A program made the position numbers and the translations under genes. A stretch of DNA of 64,000 nt from Candidatus Argoarchaeum ethanivorans (GTDB lineage: Archaea > Halobacteriota > Methanosarcinia > Methanosarcinales > EX4572-44): contig RPGO01000035.1 in assembly GCA_004193545.1 (NCBI GenBank), forward strand, positions 1 through 64,000, read 5' to 3'. The notes beneath the pieces are model-generated. The model ran no database searches and was not told the DNA's origin. It worked only from the letters and a program-made list of their open reading frames with translations. Below are positions 45,145-54,111 of this stretch, one piece after another; position 1 is the first letter of the stretch; every line of letters starts with the position of its first letter.

Positions 45145-45684
45145 TTATTTAAGCAAAATCTCACACACGGTTTCGTAGATTGGCCCTTTTGCTGTGAGTG
45201 TGCTTTTTTTAACCTTCAATGAATTAACTGTGAAGCTGCCAAGTGTAATATCTGCAAGGCTGGATACCTTTTCTTTCAACTGCCTTTCTTTTTTGCTGTC
45301 TATTCTTTTTACTCGTGCAATGGTTGCATGGGCTGTAAAATCATTACTTGATGCAAAACCAAAACCAGATAAAACCTTATCCACTTCTCTTTGCAGTGCA
45401 TCGAAATTTCCCTTTGCTCCAAGCCATATCACTTTTATGCGATCCGATTTTGGAAAAACCCCAACACCCCCAAGCTCTGCCTCAAAAGGTGGAAACGACA
45501 CCTGCGATAGTGCCGTGCAAATCCTTGATACCCCGGACTCGTCAACCTCACCCAAAAATTTCATCGTTATGTGAACAAGCTCCGGTCTAACAAGTTTTAT
45601 GTCAGGAAGATCGAAGTTTGATCCAACATCTTCAATAGATTCCGCAAACGAGGCAGGGAAATCAACAGCAATAAAAGTTCTCAT
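45145..45684 (-). CDS. thpR: RNA 2',3'-cyclic phosphodiesterase (2H family)
   Basis: This is a 179-residue 2H phosphoesterase. The two catalytic motifs are VHITMKFLGEV and FTAHATIARVK (HxT pair). It opens cyclic phosphates on RNA and was originally called 2'-5' RNA ligase. The start overlaps the rpl11 stop by 4 bases. thpR and cca are often adjacent in related archaea, from memory; here a four-gene cassette separates them. Confidence 0.92.
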   Translation of the reverse strand: MRTFIAVDFPASFAESIEDVGSNFDLPDIKLVRPELVHITMKFLGEVDESGVSRICTALSQVSFPPFEAELGGVGVFPKSDRIKVIWLGAKGNFDALQREVDKVLSGFGFASSNDFTAHATIARVKRIDSKKERQLKEKVSSLADITLGSFTVNSLKVKKSTLTAKGPIYETVCEILLK

Positions 45685-46160
45685 TTATTTTCTAAGATGT
45701 GGTCGAATTTACCTTCATCAACGGCTTTTGATGCATCTTTTGTTGTCATGTTCTCAACAGTTATACCGAGTGTTGTGCAGCTCCCGATTACTTCTTTCAC
45801 CCTGTTTTTGAGTGTATACGAGAGCATGTTTTCATGTTTTGCTCCTGCGACTTTAATAAGCTGTTCCATGTTTATGTTGCCAACAGTTTCGCTTCCTGCG
45901 TTGCCTGATCCTTTTTCAAGTTTAAGTTCTGTAAGCACCAGTGCCGATGTTGGCGGTGTTCCGACTTCGATAGTGAACTTTTTTTTGTCATCGACGATTA
46001 TTTTGACCGGAACCTGTATCCCATTATAAGTACTGGTTATTTTATTTATTTCATCAACTACTGCTTTTATGTTTATTCCCAAAGGACCAAGTGCCGGACC
46101 TAATGGCGGCCCAGGGGTTGCATGCCCTCCGGAAACAAGTAATTCCACAATGCTTGTCAT
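45681..46160 (-). CDS. rpl11: Large ribosomal subunit protein L11 (uL11)
   Basis: This 159-residue protein shows the uL11 N-terminal ATPGPPLGPALGPLGINI and VKIIVDDKKKFTIEVGTPPT, plus the rRNA-binding C-terminal domain (TLKNRVKEVIGSCTTLGI). It is part of the ribosomal GTPase-associated centre. It follows spt5 by 13 bases, the usual archaeal order spt5-rpl11. rpl1, rpl10 and rpl12 do not follow; thpR does. Confidence 0.96.
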   Translation of the reverse strand: MTSIVELLVSGGHATPGPPLGPALGPLGINIKAVVDEINKITSTYNGIQVPVKIIVDDKKKFTIEVGTPPTSALVLTELKLEKGSGNAGSETVGNINMEQLIKVAGAKHENMLSYTLKNRVKEVIGSCTTLGITVENMTTKDASKAVDEGKFDHILENK

Positions 46161-46173
46161 ATTTTATCACCTT

Positions 46174-46650
46174 TTATTCTGTTTCTTCTCTTTTCAAAAT
46201 TCGAACATTATCTCCTCGTACTGTTATTGGTATCGGGACGACTGATTCAAAAAGTTCCATCGTTATCTCATCATGCACTTCATCTACATGTTTGACACGT
46301 GCCTTTTCACCTTTGAAAGGGCCTGTAATAAGTTCGATAATAGAGCCTTCTGTAATGCCGGTCACTGTAGGTTTAGGTGAAAGAAAATGCTCGACTTCTG
46401 CAAAACTGGATTCCCCCTTTATCACCACACGAGCGTGTGGCACTCTTTGAACTGCTTGATCGACTTCCTCTGGCACAGCTGCTTCTACCAATACATAACC
46501 TTTCAACTCATCCGGAACAAGAATAGCCCGGATATCAAATCGATCTTTTTTTGCTACCTGAGCTAATAGCCCTGCTACAGATCGTTCCTGGTTAACAGTA
46601 GTTTTGACTATGTATACAGCTGCATTCTCTGGTTTTGCAGGTTCGTCCAT
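46174..46650 (-). CDS. spt5: Transcription elongation factor Spt5 (NusG-like)
   Basis: This is a 158-residue protein with NGN domain (AVYIVKTTVNQERSVAGLLA) and KOW domain (TEGSIIELITGPFKGEKARV). It bridges the RNA polymerase clamp with Spt4. The start is the ATG at 46650, preceded by TGGAGGAATTTTAAT; the track start at 46683 is too long. No secE is found immediately upstream, although it often is in archaea. Confidence 0.94.
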   Translation of the reverse strand: MDEPAKPENAAVYIVKTTVNQERSVAGLLAQVAKKDRFDIRAILVPDELKGYVLVEAAVPEEVDQAVQRVPHARVVIKGESSFAEVEHFLSPKPTVTGITEGSIIELITGPFKGEKARVKHVDEVHDEITMELFESVVPIPITVRGDNVRILKREETE

Positions 46651-46893
46651 ATTAAAATTCCTCCACTCAAAGCTTCTTTTCAATGAAAGCCATGTTTGTT
46701 GGTAGAGGACTAATCAATATATAAACTTTTCGAGGCTTCTGGTTTTTAAGGTTTTGTTTAATAAACGCTGCTCTTGATATGGAAAACATTCGCGATTCCA
46801 TCACTAAAAAATTAGATCGTGTCGACCAAAACTAAAACTATAAATAACACAATGTTATAGGATAATATATTACTAAAAATTGAGGAAAATAAT
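46651..46893. promoter_or_regulatory. Divergent promoter region between spt5 and atwA
   Basis: Toward spt5, the minus strand has AAAAGTTTATATATTG (TATA at about 46713-46722). Toward atwA, the plus strand has AACTATAAATAAC at about 46834-46846, giving a start near 46865, and TTGAGG before the ATG. I see no secE or other small gene in this 243-bp gap. Confidence 0.55.
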
Positions 46894-48507
46894 ATGACAG
46901 AAAAATTAATTGATTTGATAGACGTGTCCCTCAATATCAGAGGCAGAGAGTTGTTAGGTAACATTAATCTTAGTGTAGGTGAAGGTGAATCACTTGGAAT
47001 TCTTGGAAAAAGCGGTTCTGGAAAAAGCGCGCTGCTTTCTATGATTCGCGGGGATGAGACATACAAACCAACTAAAGGAAAAATGGTTTACCATGTAGCA
47101 ATATGTCCCTCCTGTGAAAAAATCGAACCACCAGGCAAAGCAGGACAAACCTGTACGTGCGGGGACACATTCATAAAAAAAGATATTGACTTCTGGTCAG
47201 ATAAAAACAAACATTATGTGAACCTGATCAAGCAGCGAATAGCAATAATGCTTCAACGCACATTCAATTTGTATGGCAGCGACACGGTACTTGAAAACAT
47301 AATGAAACCACTGCTTGAACGCAATTACACATCAGCGGACGCCGTCAACAAATCAGTTGAGCTTTTGACTGCACTGAACATGGTTCACCGTACACTATAT
47401 ATAGCAAATGACTTAAGTGGTGGTGAAAAACAGCGGGTAGTATTGGCACGACAACTTGCAATGGAACCAGTATTACTCCTTGCAGACGAGCCAACAGGAA
47501 CTCTTGATCCAAAAACAGCAATGCAGGTAGAATCTACCATCCAGGCCAATGTTAAAGATGGTCACAGGACAATGATACTTACCTCACACTGGTATGAAAC
47601 AGTAAAAAGACTTACAACAAGAGCGATACTACTTGATAAAGGAAAGATTGTTGCAGAAGGTAGTCCAGAGGATGTTATCAAAAACTATCTTGAAACAGGT
47701 GAAGAATTAGAAAAAAGAGAAGTGGAACATATTGGATCTCCAATAATAGATGCAAAAGATATTAAGAAATACTATTACTCGCTTACCCGCGGAATTGTAA
47801 AAGCCGTTGATGGCGTCAGCTTCGCAGTAAACGAAAACGAAATTTTTGGCATCGTTGGCATGAGTGGTGCAGGAAAAACAACACTTAGCAAAATACTTGC
47901 AGGACTTGCCCCGGAATATGCTGGTTATAAAGGCTACTGCCAGATGCGTGTGGGGGAAGATTGGGTAAACATGGGTGTGTCAAGCCCCGGACGTGGTCGT
48001 GCCAAAGAGCACATGGCAGTTCTTCACCAGGAATATGGTTTATTCAGCTTCAAGACAGTACGTGAAAACCTGACAGGGGCAGTTCCCGACCTTCCGGATG
48101 AACTTGCAAAATTCTCAGCAGAACAAACGATGGAAGCTGTTGGCTTTGAACCTGATGAAATCGATGGAGTGCTTGACCGGATGCCTGCAGACCTTAGCGA
48201 GGGAGAACGGCAGCGCGCAATCTTTGCTCTCGCACTGATACAGGAGCCGCGAATCCTGATCCTTGACGAGCCCACTGGCACGATGGACCCTATCACACGA
48301 GCAACAGTAGCAAACACAGTAAAACGAGTGAGGACAGAGCTTGATACAACAATCATTGTAGTCTCTCATGACATCGACTTTGTAAAAACGGTGTGTGACC
48401 GTGTAGCATTCATGTCACTAGGAAAAATAGAGAAGATTGGCACACCGGAAGAGGCGATTGAGGCACTATATGAAAAAGAAGGAATAGGAGGTGAAAAAAA
48501 TGAATGA
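46894..48507 (+). CDS. atwA: Methyl-coenzyme M reductase activation component A2 (ABC ATPase)
   Basis: This is a 537-residue soluble protein with two ABC ATPase modules. First: Walker [10 protein letters not shown] and signature LSGGEKQR. Second: GMSGAGKTT and LSEGERQR. A Cys-rich insert [20 protein letters not shown] interrupts the first module, as in AtwA/component A2, which uses ATP to activate MCR by reducing F430 nickel. No membrane partner is encoded. It implies a methyl- or alkyl-CoM reductase elsewhere in the genome. The stop overlaps the next gene by 8 bases. Confidence 0.93.
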   Translation: MTEKLIDLIDVSLNIRGRELLGNINLSVGEGESLGILGKSGSGKSALLSMIRGDETYKPTKGKMVYHVAICPSCEKIEPPGKAGQTCTCGDTFIKKDIDFWSDKNKHYVNLIKQRIAIMLQRTFNLYGSDTVLENIMKPLLERNYTSADAVNKSVELLTALNMVHRTLYIANDLSGGEKQRVVLARQLAMEPVLLLADEPTGTLDPKTAMQVESTIQANVKDGHRTMILTSHWYETVKRLTTRAILLDKGKIVAEGSPEDVIKNYLETGEELEKREVEHIGSPIIDAKDIKKYYYSLTRGIVKAVDGVSFAVNENEIFGIVGMSGAGKTTLSKILAGLAPEYAGYKGYCQMRVGEDWVNMGVSSPGRGRAKEHMAVLHQEYGLFSFKTVRENLTGAVPDLPDELAKFSAEQTMEAVGFEPDEIDGVLDRMPADLSEGERQRAIFALALIQEPRILILDEPTGTMDPITRATVANTVKRVRTELDTTIIVVSHDIDFVKTVCDRVAFMSLGKIEKIGTPEEAIEALYEKEGIGGEKNE

Positions 48508-48994
48508 TGAAATCAGCGATTATGAAGTTAGATATTCAAGGGCAGGAGAAGCATATATCCTCAGGGGACTTGCTGATGAAATAATCAATGAATTTGGAGA
48601 GGAGGCTGCAAGGAAAATATTCTACAACACAGGTAGAAAACTCGGCGAGGCTTTTGCATCCAAAAAAGGAACCGGGTATGACCCTGTGCAAGCTTTGGAA
48701 ATACTTAAAAAGCACACCATCAGGGGCGACAACTACACTATCGGCATCCTCGAAGGATTTGTTGGAAAGGAGGGTGAAACAGTTACAAATATCCAGATTG
48801 TAAACTGTGTGCTCCAGAGGATAGTAGGAATTGAATTTACAAAGCGGCCAATATTATGCAAAGTTACGAAAGGGTATATCGAGGGCGCCCTTGGTAAACT
48901 CACCGGGCTTGACGTAAAAGAGGAAGTATCCAGATCAGAAAAAGATCCTTTTCCAACATGTTACGGGAAAATAACATTCTCCAAAAAAAACTGA
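48500..48994 (+). CDS. V4R-like small-molecule-binding domain protein, coupled to atwA
   Basis: The ATG at 48500 has GGAGGTG directly upstream and gives 164 residues; the GTG at 48491 is an alternative. The pattern RKIFYNTGRKLGEAFASKKG, then IGILEGFVGKEGE, with several Cys including a late CYGK, resembles V4R/heme-NO-binding-like domains that bind ligands or cofactors. The 8-base overlap with atwA suggests a joint role, perhaps in MCR activation or sensing. The role is an inference from position. Confidence 0.6.
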   Translation: MNDEISDYEVRYSRAGEAYILRGLADEIINEFGEEAARKIFYNTGRKLGEAFASKKGTGYDPVQALEILKKHTIRGDNYTIGILEGFVGKEGETVTNIQIVNCVLQRIVGIEFTKRPILCKVTKGYIEGALGKLTGLDVKEEVSRSEKDPFPTCYGKITFSKKN

Positions 48995-49033
48995 ATAACA
49001 AAACACGGCAAAAAATTCTAACGGTGAGTTCCT

Positions 49034-49812
49034 GTGGATCAGTCTCATGTCCGCGTTTCACAACTTGTAAGTTATTATATCTGCCCTCGTAAGATATATT
49101 TTGAGCAAACACGAGAAACAGAAGTAAAACCAGGTTTGAAGTCATTATTATTAAAAGAGCTTTCACATCTACTTCTGGATATAATAACAGACGAGTTGTC
49201 AGAGGAGGATATCAGGCAAGCCTTCTGTGATATTTCACAGGAGCTACCGCACATCTATCCACAGATTGTTGAAAAGACCACCTCACGGGAACTGACTGCA
49301 TGCCTGGATGAACTCGATATAAAAACAATTGCACAAGGGTTGTCTGATCACATCAGGGAAGACAAGAAAAAGCTGCTGTTAAGCATTACACCATACACAA
49401 CAGAACCTACTCTGCGTTCAGCAAAACACAATCTCACAGGCACACCAAACAAGATTATAAAAATGGGGGACGAGCTTGCACCAAGCCTTATTCGAACTGG
49501 AAAACCGCCCGAGAATGGGGTGTGGTGGTCTGAACGGCTGAGTCTTGCAGGTTATGCCCTGTTAATAGAAGACGCTTACGATACCGTTGTAAATCGAGGC
49601 TTTGTTGAATATTTGGGATACGGCAGGCTGCGTGAAATAAAAATACATACGAGAGAGCGAAGGATGGCACTGCAAATACTGCATAAGATACAAAAGATAT
49701 ACCGCAAGCAGGTACTACCTGAAAAAAACCTTCGGATGCACCCTGTGAACGATGTGAGAATAAAGAAGTGTGCAGCATGACTCCATGCACACTTTCATCA
49801 AAATTTTTTTAA
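49034..49812 (+). pseudogene. Cas4-like (DUF83) PD-(D/E)XK nuclease with a C-terminal frameshift
   Basis: The intact frame from the GTG at 49034 begins SQLVSYYICPRKIYFEQ, the Cas4/Dna2-type start with the first Fe-S cysteine. It ends at 49780 without the expected C-terminal cysteines. One base missing in the A7 run at about 49723-49729 would restore PEKKPSDAPCERCENKEVC, giving the C-x2-C-x5-C needed for the 4Fe-4S cluster and a stop at 49810-49812. It is a stand-alone gene; no cas1, cas2 or CRISPR array is in the window, so a DNA repair role is as likely as immunity. Confidence 0.7.
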
Positions 49813-49835
49813 ATGTGTGGAAAAGTATAAACGCA

Positions 49836-49906
49836 CTTGATTACTTCGTAGTCGAGAGTTATTCCTGCACACTCCGTGTGCGGTTCTGCACAACTTCGTT
49901 GTGTAG
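49836..49906. repeat. Three hairpins of the dispersed family between the cas4-like and dockerin genes
   Basis: Stems lie at 49836-49856 (CTTGATTAC/GTAGTCGAG), 49865-49883 (CTGCACAC/GTGTGCGG) and 49886-49906 (CTGCACAAC/GTTGTGTAG). The first is joined by GAGTTATTC to the second, the same composite order as at 51.5 and 59.9 kb. They lie between two converging genes. Confidence 0.85.
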
Positions 49907-49919
49907 TGTTTATGACCAC

Positions 49920-51383
49920 TCATGTTACCATCTGTAGAATCATAAGAGCGTCAAGTGATGAAACCCTGCCGTCGCCACTAACATCAGCAATAGCGAGGGT
50001 TTCAGGAGTGCAGGGGCGGCTGCCAACTGCGATTTCAAGCACGATTGCAGCATCTGTTGAAGTGATCTGGAAATCGCCGTCAAGGTCGCCTTTTAGTGGT
50101 GGTATTTCTTTCCATGGATGCATCAGAGGGAAGCAATCAATGCTGCTTCCACCTGGAATCGGATACGAAGTCTCGCCGATACCGTCGCTGTTGTTGTCGC
50201 TTCCTGTGTAGTCTGAGTAATAGTTGCCAACGGTTGAGGTGTTCCACTGGTTGGTGCCTGTGTCATAAGCGTTGTGGTTGGGGTTGTTGATGAGATTGTT
50301 GTGGTAGAAGAGATTATTGTTGCTCGAATAATACAGGTGGATGTTGTAGCGGGTGTTCGAGCTTGCAGTGTTGTTTGTGAGCATATTGTTGTTGCTCGAA
50401 GATTGCAGGTAGATGCCGTAGATGTTGTTCGATGCAGTGTTGTTCGTGAGCGTGTTGTTGCTCGAGGAATACAGCAAGATGCCTGCCCAGTTGTTGTTCG
50501 ATGCGTTGATGCGTTCTATCCTCGAATTCTTTGTGTATGCGAGTAACACTCCCTGTTGGTTATTTGTCAGTGTGAGGTCTTTAACCGTTATATTTGTGGA
50601 GTTCACAAGTCCAACAAAGCCTGCATCACCAGGAACTTCCTTGTTCTGTTGGTCGATCCAGTAATAGATCGGTTCTCCATCTACCAGGTTGCTTGTGTCT
50701 ATGCTATGAGTGTAGTGAGAGAGTATGGAGCCATCAACGTCAAAGTTGTAATTGTTTTCAGACATTATATTGTTCGTGAGTGTGTTGTTGCTTGAAGAAG
50801 ACAGGCAGATGCCGCCGTTGTTGTTCGATGCAGTGTTATTTGTGAGTGTGTTGTTGCTTGAAGAAGACAGGTAGATGCCATTTCTGGTGTTCGAGTTGGC
50901 GGTATTGTTCGTGAGTATATTGTTGCTCGAATAATACAGCCAGATGCCGCAGCCGTTGTTCGAGGCGTTAGTATAAGAGATGTTGCAGTGCTCCACGCTG
51001 TCAAGATGTATTCCAGCCTTATCGTTTTTAGTCGCATTTTCGACCGTGAACCCGGTGACGTTCACGTAATTTTGCTGCACATCAAAGACGTGGTCATTTG
51101 AATTCAATGCGTTCACTATGCAGTTTGCTGATCCGTTCTCTGACTGAATCGTCAAATAAGCTACAGTCACGTCAATATTCTCTTTCGTTCCGGTGTATGC
51201 ATCGCGCACGATTATCGTATCTCCTTCTGAGGCGTTATTAACTGCCTGCTGGATTGTCTGATTTCCCTCTTCTGGCACATAAATCGTATCAGCGGATGCG
51301 CATCCAATGCTTATAACTGCCAGTGCTGCGAAAAGAAGTGCAAACACCGATACATTCCAGAATATGTTTCTTTTGTTTTTCAT
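49920..51383 (-). CDS. Secreted parallel beta-helix (NosD/PbH1-like) protein with dockerin-like domain
   Basis: This is a 487-residue exported protein. Signal: FALLFAALAVISIGCASA. The N-terminal TIYVPEEGNQTIQQAVNNAS closely matches the PEF-CTERM protein at 36 kb. The body consists of repeated SSNNTLTNNTASNN coils of a right-handed beta-helix. The C-terminus has paired Ca loops GDLDGDFQITSTDAAIVL and ADVSGDGRVSSLDALMIL of a type I dockerin-like module. Possibly attached to cohesin-bearing surface proteins, none of which are visible here. Confidence 0.85.
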   Translation of the reverse strand: MKNKRNIFWNVSVFALLFAALAVISIGCASADTIYVPEEGNQTIQQAVNNASEGDTIIVRDAYTGTKENIDVTVAYLTIQSENGSANCIVNALNSNDHVFDVQQNYVNVTGFTVENATKNDKAGIHLDSVEHCNISYTNASNNGCGIWLYYSSNNILTNNTANSNTRNGIYLSSSSNNTLTNNTASNNNGGICLSSSSNNTLTNNIMSENNYNFDVDGSILSHYTHSIDTSNLVDGEPIYYWIDQQNKEVPGDAGFVGLVNSTNITVKDLTLTNNQQGVLLAYTKNSRIERINASNNNWAGILLYSSSNNTLTNNTASNNIYGIYLQSSSNNNMLTNNTASSNTRYNIHLYYSSNNNLFYHNNLINNPNHNAYDTGTNQWNTSTVGNYYSDYTGSDNNSDGIGETSYPIPGGSSIDCFPLMHPWKEIPPLKGDLDGDFQITSTDAAIVLEIAVGSRPCTPETLAIADVSGDGRVSSLDALMILQMVT

Positions 51384-51467
51384 TCTTTCATCTCCATTTT
51401 TTAGTTACTTTGACTATTTCTATTACTATTTATAAAATTTTCGATAATGTTCGTTGTTTTCTATGCA

Positions 51468-51536
51468 CTCGATTACTGCGTAATCGAGAATTAAAGGTTA
51501 CCGATATTTCTGCACTTGATTGCTATCGCAATCAAG
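51468..51536. repeat. Two hairpins of the dispersed family downstream of the dehydrogenase gene
   Basis: CTCGATTAC/GTAATCGAG lies at 51468-51488 and CTTGATTGC/GCAATCAAG at 51515-51536. The linker GAATTAAAGGTTACCG between them recurs as GAATTAGCCGTTAACCG at 59.9 kb. They lie between the dehydrogenase stop and the upstream region of the dockerin gene, so they may terminate the former. Confidence 0.85.
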
Positions 51537-51542
51537 TACGAT

Positions 51543-52559
51543 CTATTTTATATTTTTTATAATCTCTCTTGTCATTTCACTGGACTTTGCACTGCCTCCA
51601 AGATCGTAGGTTAGCACACTGCCTTCTGCAATCACCTGGTCAACAGCAGTGAAAATGTTTTCTGATGCTTTTTTCTCACCAAGATACTCAAGCATCAAGG
51701 CTCCGGCAAGAATGGTTGCCACAGGATTGACCTTGTCCATACCTGCATACTTTGGTGCAGACCCGTGAGCAGGCTCAAACATTGCATAATTGTCCCCGAT
51801 ATTGGAGGAATAGATTAAACCGATACTTCCAACAAGCCCGGAACACTCCTCACTGATCACATCCATGAACAGGTTGGTTGAAAGTAGAATTGACTGGTTG
51901 AATATCTGCGGATTTTTAATTAACTGCTGAGCAATATTATCAATATGGTATTCCCAGACTTCAATTTCTGGATACTCAACCGATACATTGTTTACTTCTT
52001 CAAGGAAAGCCCCACATGTCTGCTTCAAAATGTTACTCTTGTGAATTGCAACAACAGTCTTCCAGCAACGACGATCTGCCTCTTCAAAAGCATAGCGTGC
52101 TACGCGATTACAGGCATCTCGTGTAATCAAACGCAGGGCAATATGCATATTATCATTAAGCTGCATTTCTTTTCCGGCATACAAACCTTCTGTTCCTTCC
52201 CGTACACACACAAAGTCCACATCACCAAGAGGCGGATTTGTGTTTGGAAAAGTCTTAATCGGGCGCACATTGGAATAGAGATTGAACTGCTGGCGGATGG
52301 ACACAGCTACACTCTTTGGAGAACCAATACCTCCCGGGGTAGTGGTGGGAGACTTGAAACACGCATCTGCGGAATCGAGTACATCCCAGCTTTCATCAGG
52401 AATAAGGCTTGTACCTCCATGTTTTTTCCACCATAGAGCGCCTGCTTCAATTTGAATAAATTCAATATTCACAGAAGTAGCATCAACAACATCCAGCATG
52501 CATTTGACAAGCTCAGGTCCAACACCGTCACCGCCAATAGTAGCAACTTTTTTACTCAT
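51543..52559 (-). CDS. Isocitrate/isopropylmalate/homoisocitrate dehydrogenase family protein
   Basis: This is a 338-residue beta-decarboxylating dehydrogenase. The N-terminus ATIGGDGVGPELV, the substrate loop VAVSIRQQFNLYSNVRPIKT and the NAD(P)-region GSAPKYAGMDKVNPVATILAGALM are family signatures. The SPTTTPGGIGSPKSVAVSIR stretch resembles isocitrate dehydrogenase more than LeuB, but AksF (coenzyme B synthesis) cannot be excluded by eye. It appears to be a single-gene unit. Confidence 0.83.
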   Translation of the reverse strand: MSKKVATIGGDGVGPELVKCMLDVVDATSVNIEFIQIEAGALWWKKHGGTSLIPDESWDVLDSADACFKSPTTTPGGIGSPKSVAVSIRQQFNLYSNVRPIKTFPNTNPPLGDVDFVCVREGTEGLYAGKEMQLNDNMHIALRLITRDACNRVARYAFEEADRRCWKTVVAIHKSNILKQTCGAFLEEVNNVSVEYPEIEVWEYHIDNIAQQLIKNPQIFNQSILLSTNLFMDVISEECSGLVGSIGLIYSSNIGDNYAMFEPAHGSAPKYAGMDKVNPVATILAGALMLEYLGEKKASENIFTAVDQVIAEGSVLTYDLGGSAKSSEMTREIIKNIK

Positions 52560-52622
52560 AAGCCTTTATAATAAAAAGACAACTGCAATAAAGTTATCCT
52601 TTTTATTTGGGCAGTGTCATGG

Positions 52623-53384
52623 TTAGTAGCTGGTGTTATCTCGAGTCTTCAAACTCAAGGTTTTAGTGATTTTATTTGTGATCCTCCAGTAACCTTCAAC
52701 CCATTTTTTCAGTTTTAGCACGTATTTTTTGGTCTTTTTGGAGAGGTCCACCTGGCTGTCATGAGTCGATGCAGTGGTCGTTTCGAGCTCGCGAATGAGG
52801 CCGTGCTCCATGTCCATCTTAGTGTGGAACTTGTAGCCAAAATAGGATTTGCTGCCCTTCTTTGTCCACGTGCCCTTCCTTACTTCGACGCGTCTCCGCT
52901 TCCTCACCACGGGGCTTATCCGCCTTCGCATGCCCGGGATCCGCGGTGATAAAAGTCGCATCCTGAGCAACTCCTTGTTTTACCTTTAGGCCAAAAGCAT
53001 CGAGTTGTCGCTGGAGTTCCGTCCAGATTGCCCAATCCTTACCGGTCTTCGCCAACCGCTCTCTGAAATACCATACGGTCGTAAAATCCGGAATGCCCTC
53101 TGGGAAAATCCGAGAAAGTTCATGAACGAGAGCCTATCCACAGCCTGCCTCTCGGGTTCTGGATCGGAGAGCCCTTACCACTGCTGGAGCACGAGCAGCT
53201 TGACCATTACCACCTCATCGATGTTTGGTCTTCCGCCTCGTTCGCTCCTGTTATCGTACATATCACCCACGATCGGGCGAAACGCTCCCCAATCCACCAG
53301 CGATTTAATCTCCGCCAGTCGATCGCCAAGCTGTTCCACTCGCTTGTACGCCTCCTTCTGCCCAAAGCCTATTAAAGTTTTCAT
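52623..53384 (-). pseudogene. Frameshifted IS5-family transposase
   Basis: Three consecutive minus-strand pieces make one protein. The N-terminal piece (EIKSLVDWGAFRPIVGDMYD, RGGRPNIDEVVMVKLLVLQQW) ends at 53175. Continuing in another frame, it reads FREMRLAKTGKDWAIW-type sequence to KQGVAQDATFITADPGHAKAD. A third frame gives GTWTKKGSKSYFGYKFHTKM and ELETTTASTHDSQVDL. These are IS5/IS1182-like DDE motifs, with at least one stop and one frameshift. Inactive. Confidence 0.82.
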
Positions 53385-53820
53385 AATATATGATTATATG
53401 TATGAACATATAAAAAAAGTTGTATATCCAAAGGGTTTTTCAAAATTCTCTAAGGTCTTTAGAGTACGGAAATATCTGGCTGGGTCAATAGTCATACAAT
53501 CACCAGATATACTGTGCGACCAAGGTACTCTTTTGGACAATCGACTTTGGCACTGTTTCCGAATTTTGTTACTTTACGAATGAAAAAACCATGAATGTCA
53601 TCAATTTCTATATGATTTTGCAGTTGTATTTCTACTTTCTTCATAGGATATCTTATGGATATCCCTTATATATAAAGATTATGATAAAATCTGCTTGGGA
53701 TCCAATCGAATAGAAATGACTAATTTCAAACCAGAGGACATTTGAATGAAAATTTAAAAGTTTTTCGGGGATACTGTCTTCATAGCAATACTTATATACT
53801 ATGTATCTAAAGAATGTTAG
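53385..53820. other. 436-bp gap between IS5 remnant and decayed prefoldin gene
   Basis: I see no supportable gene. The plus strand has a short palindrome GATATCTTATGGATATC near 53648 and a promoter-like ACTTATATACTATG at about 53790. The promoter fits the start at 53821. In other archaea genes such as rpl37ae, rpoP and pcc1 often precede pfdB, from memory, and their absence suggests a deletion or a join here. Confidence 0.45.
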
Positions 53821-54080
53821 TATGAGTCTGTAAATATCCCTTAAGTGATTCAAAATCAACTATCTCAACTTCAACAGACACAGCAGCAAGCACAGATGTT
53901 GATTGGACAAAAAAGCCAGATCGAGTTAAGCTTGCGTGATGTAGACCGTGCACTGGAGGTTGCTTTTGGAGGCTAAGCAACTGGCGTAGCACCGTCCGCG
54001 TCCGAAACCCACGATTTTGGTTTGAACAACAAGAAAAATTGAAAGAGGCACTAGATACAGCAGGACTTACAGCACAATAG
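53821..54080 (+). pseudogene. pfdB: Decayed prefoldin beta subunit gene
   Basis: After an ATG with a nearby in-frame stop and a frameshift, the sequence reads IQNQLSQLQQTQQQAQMLIG, then QKSQIELSLRDVDRALE. This is the N-terminal coiled coil of prefoldin beta. It then breaks at GGC TAA, and after a gap equivalent to about 50 residues the end reappears as EQQEKLKEALDTAGLTAQ and a stop. It lies just upstream of the DHH gene, its usual neighbour. It is either a pseudogene or damaged sequence. Confidence 0.75.
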
Positions 54081-54111
54081 AAATATAATTTTATTAATTT
54101 ATAGATATTTC

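Noticed and set aside
49034-49812. CRISPR-Cas locus based on the Cas4-like gene
   Set aside because: No repeat array, cas1, cas2 or effector genes anywhere in the window; solo Cas4-like proteins are common in archaea.
53005-53583. 192-aa plus-strand ORF
   Set aside because: It is the antisense of the IS5-family transposase remnant for most of its length and has no start signals.
53653-53859. 68-aa minus-strand ORF in the gap before pfdB
   Set aside because: AT-rich spacer translation with no ribosome site and overlap with the pfdB promoter and start.
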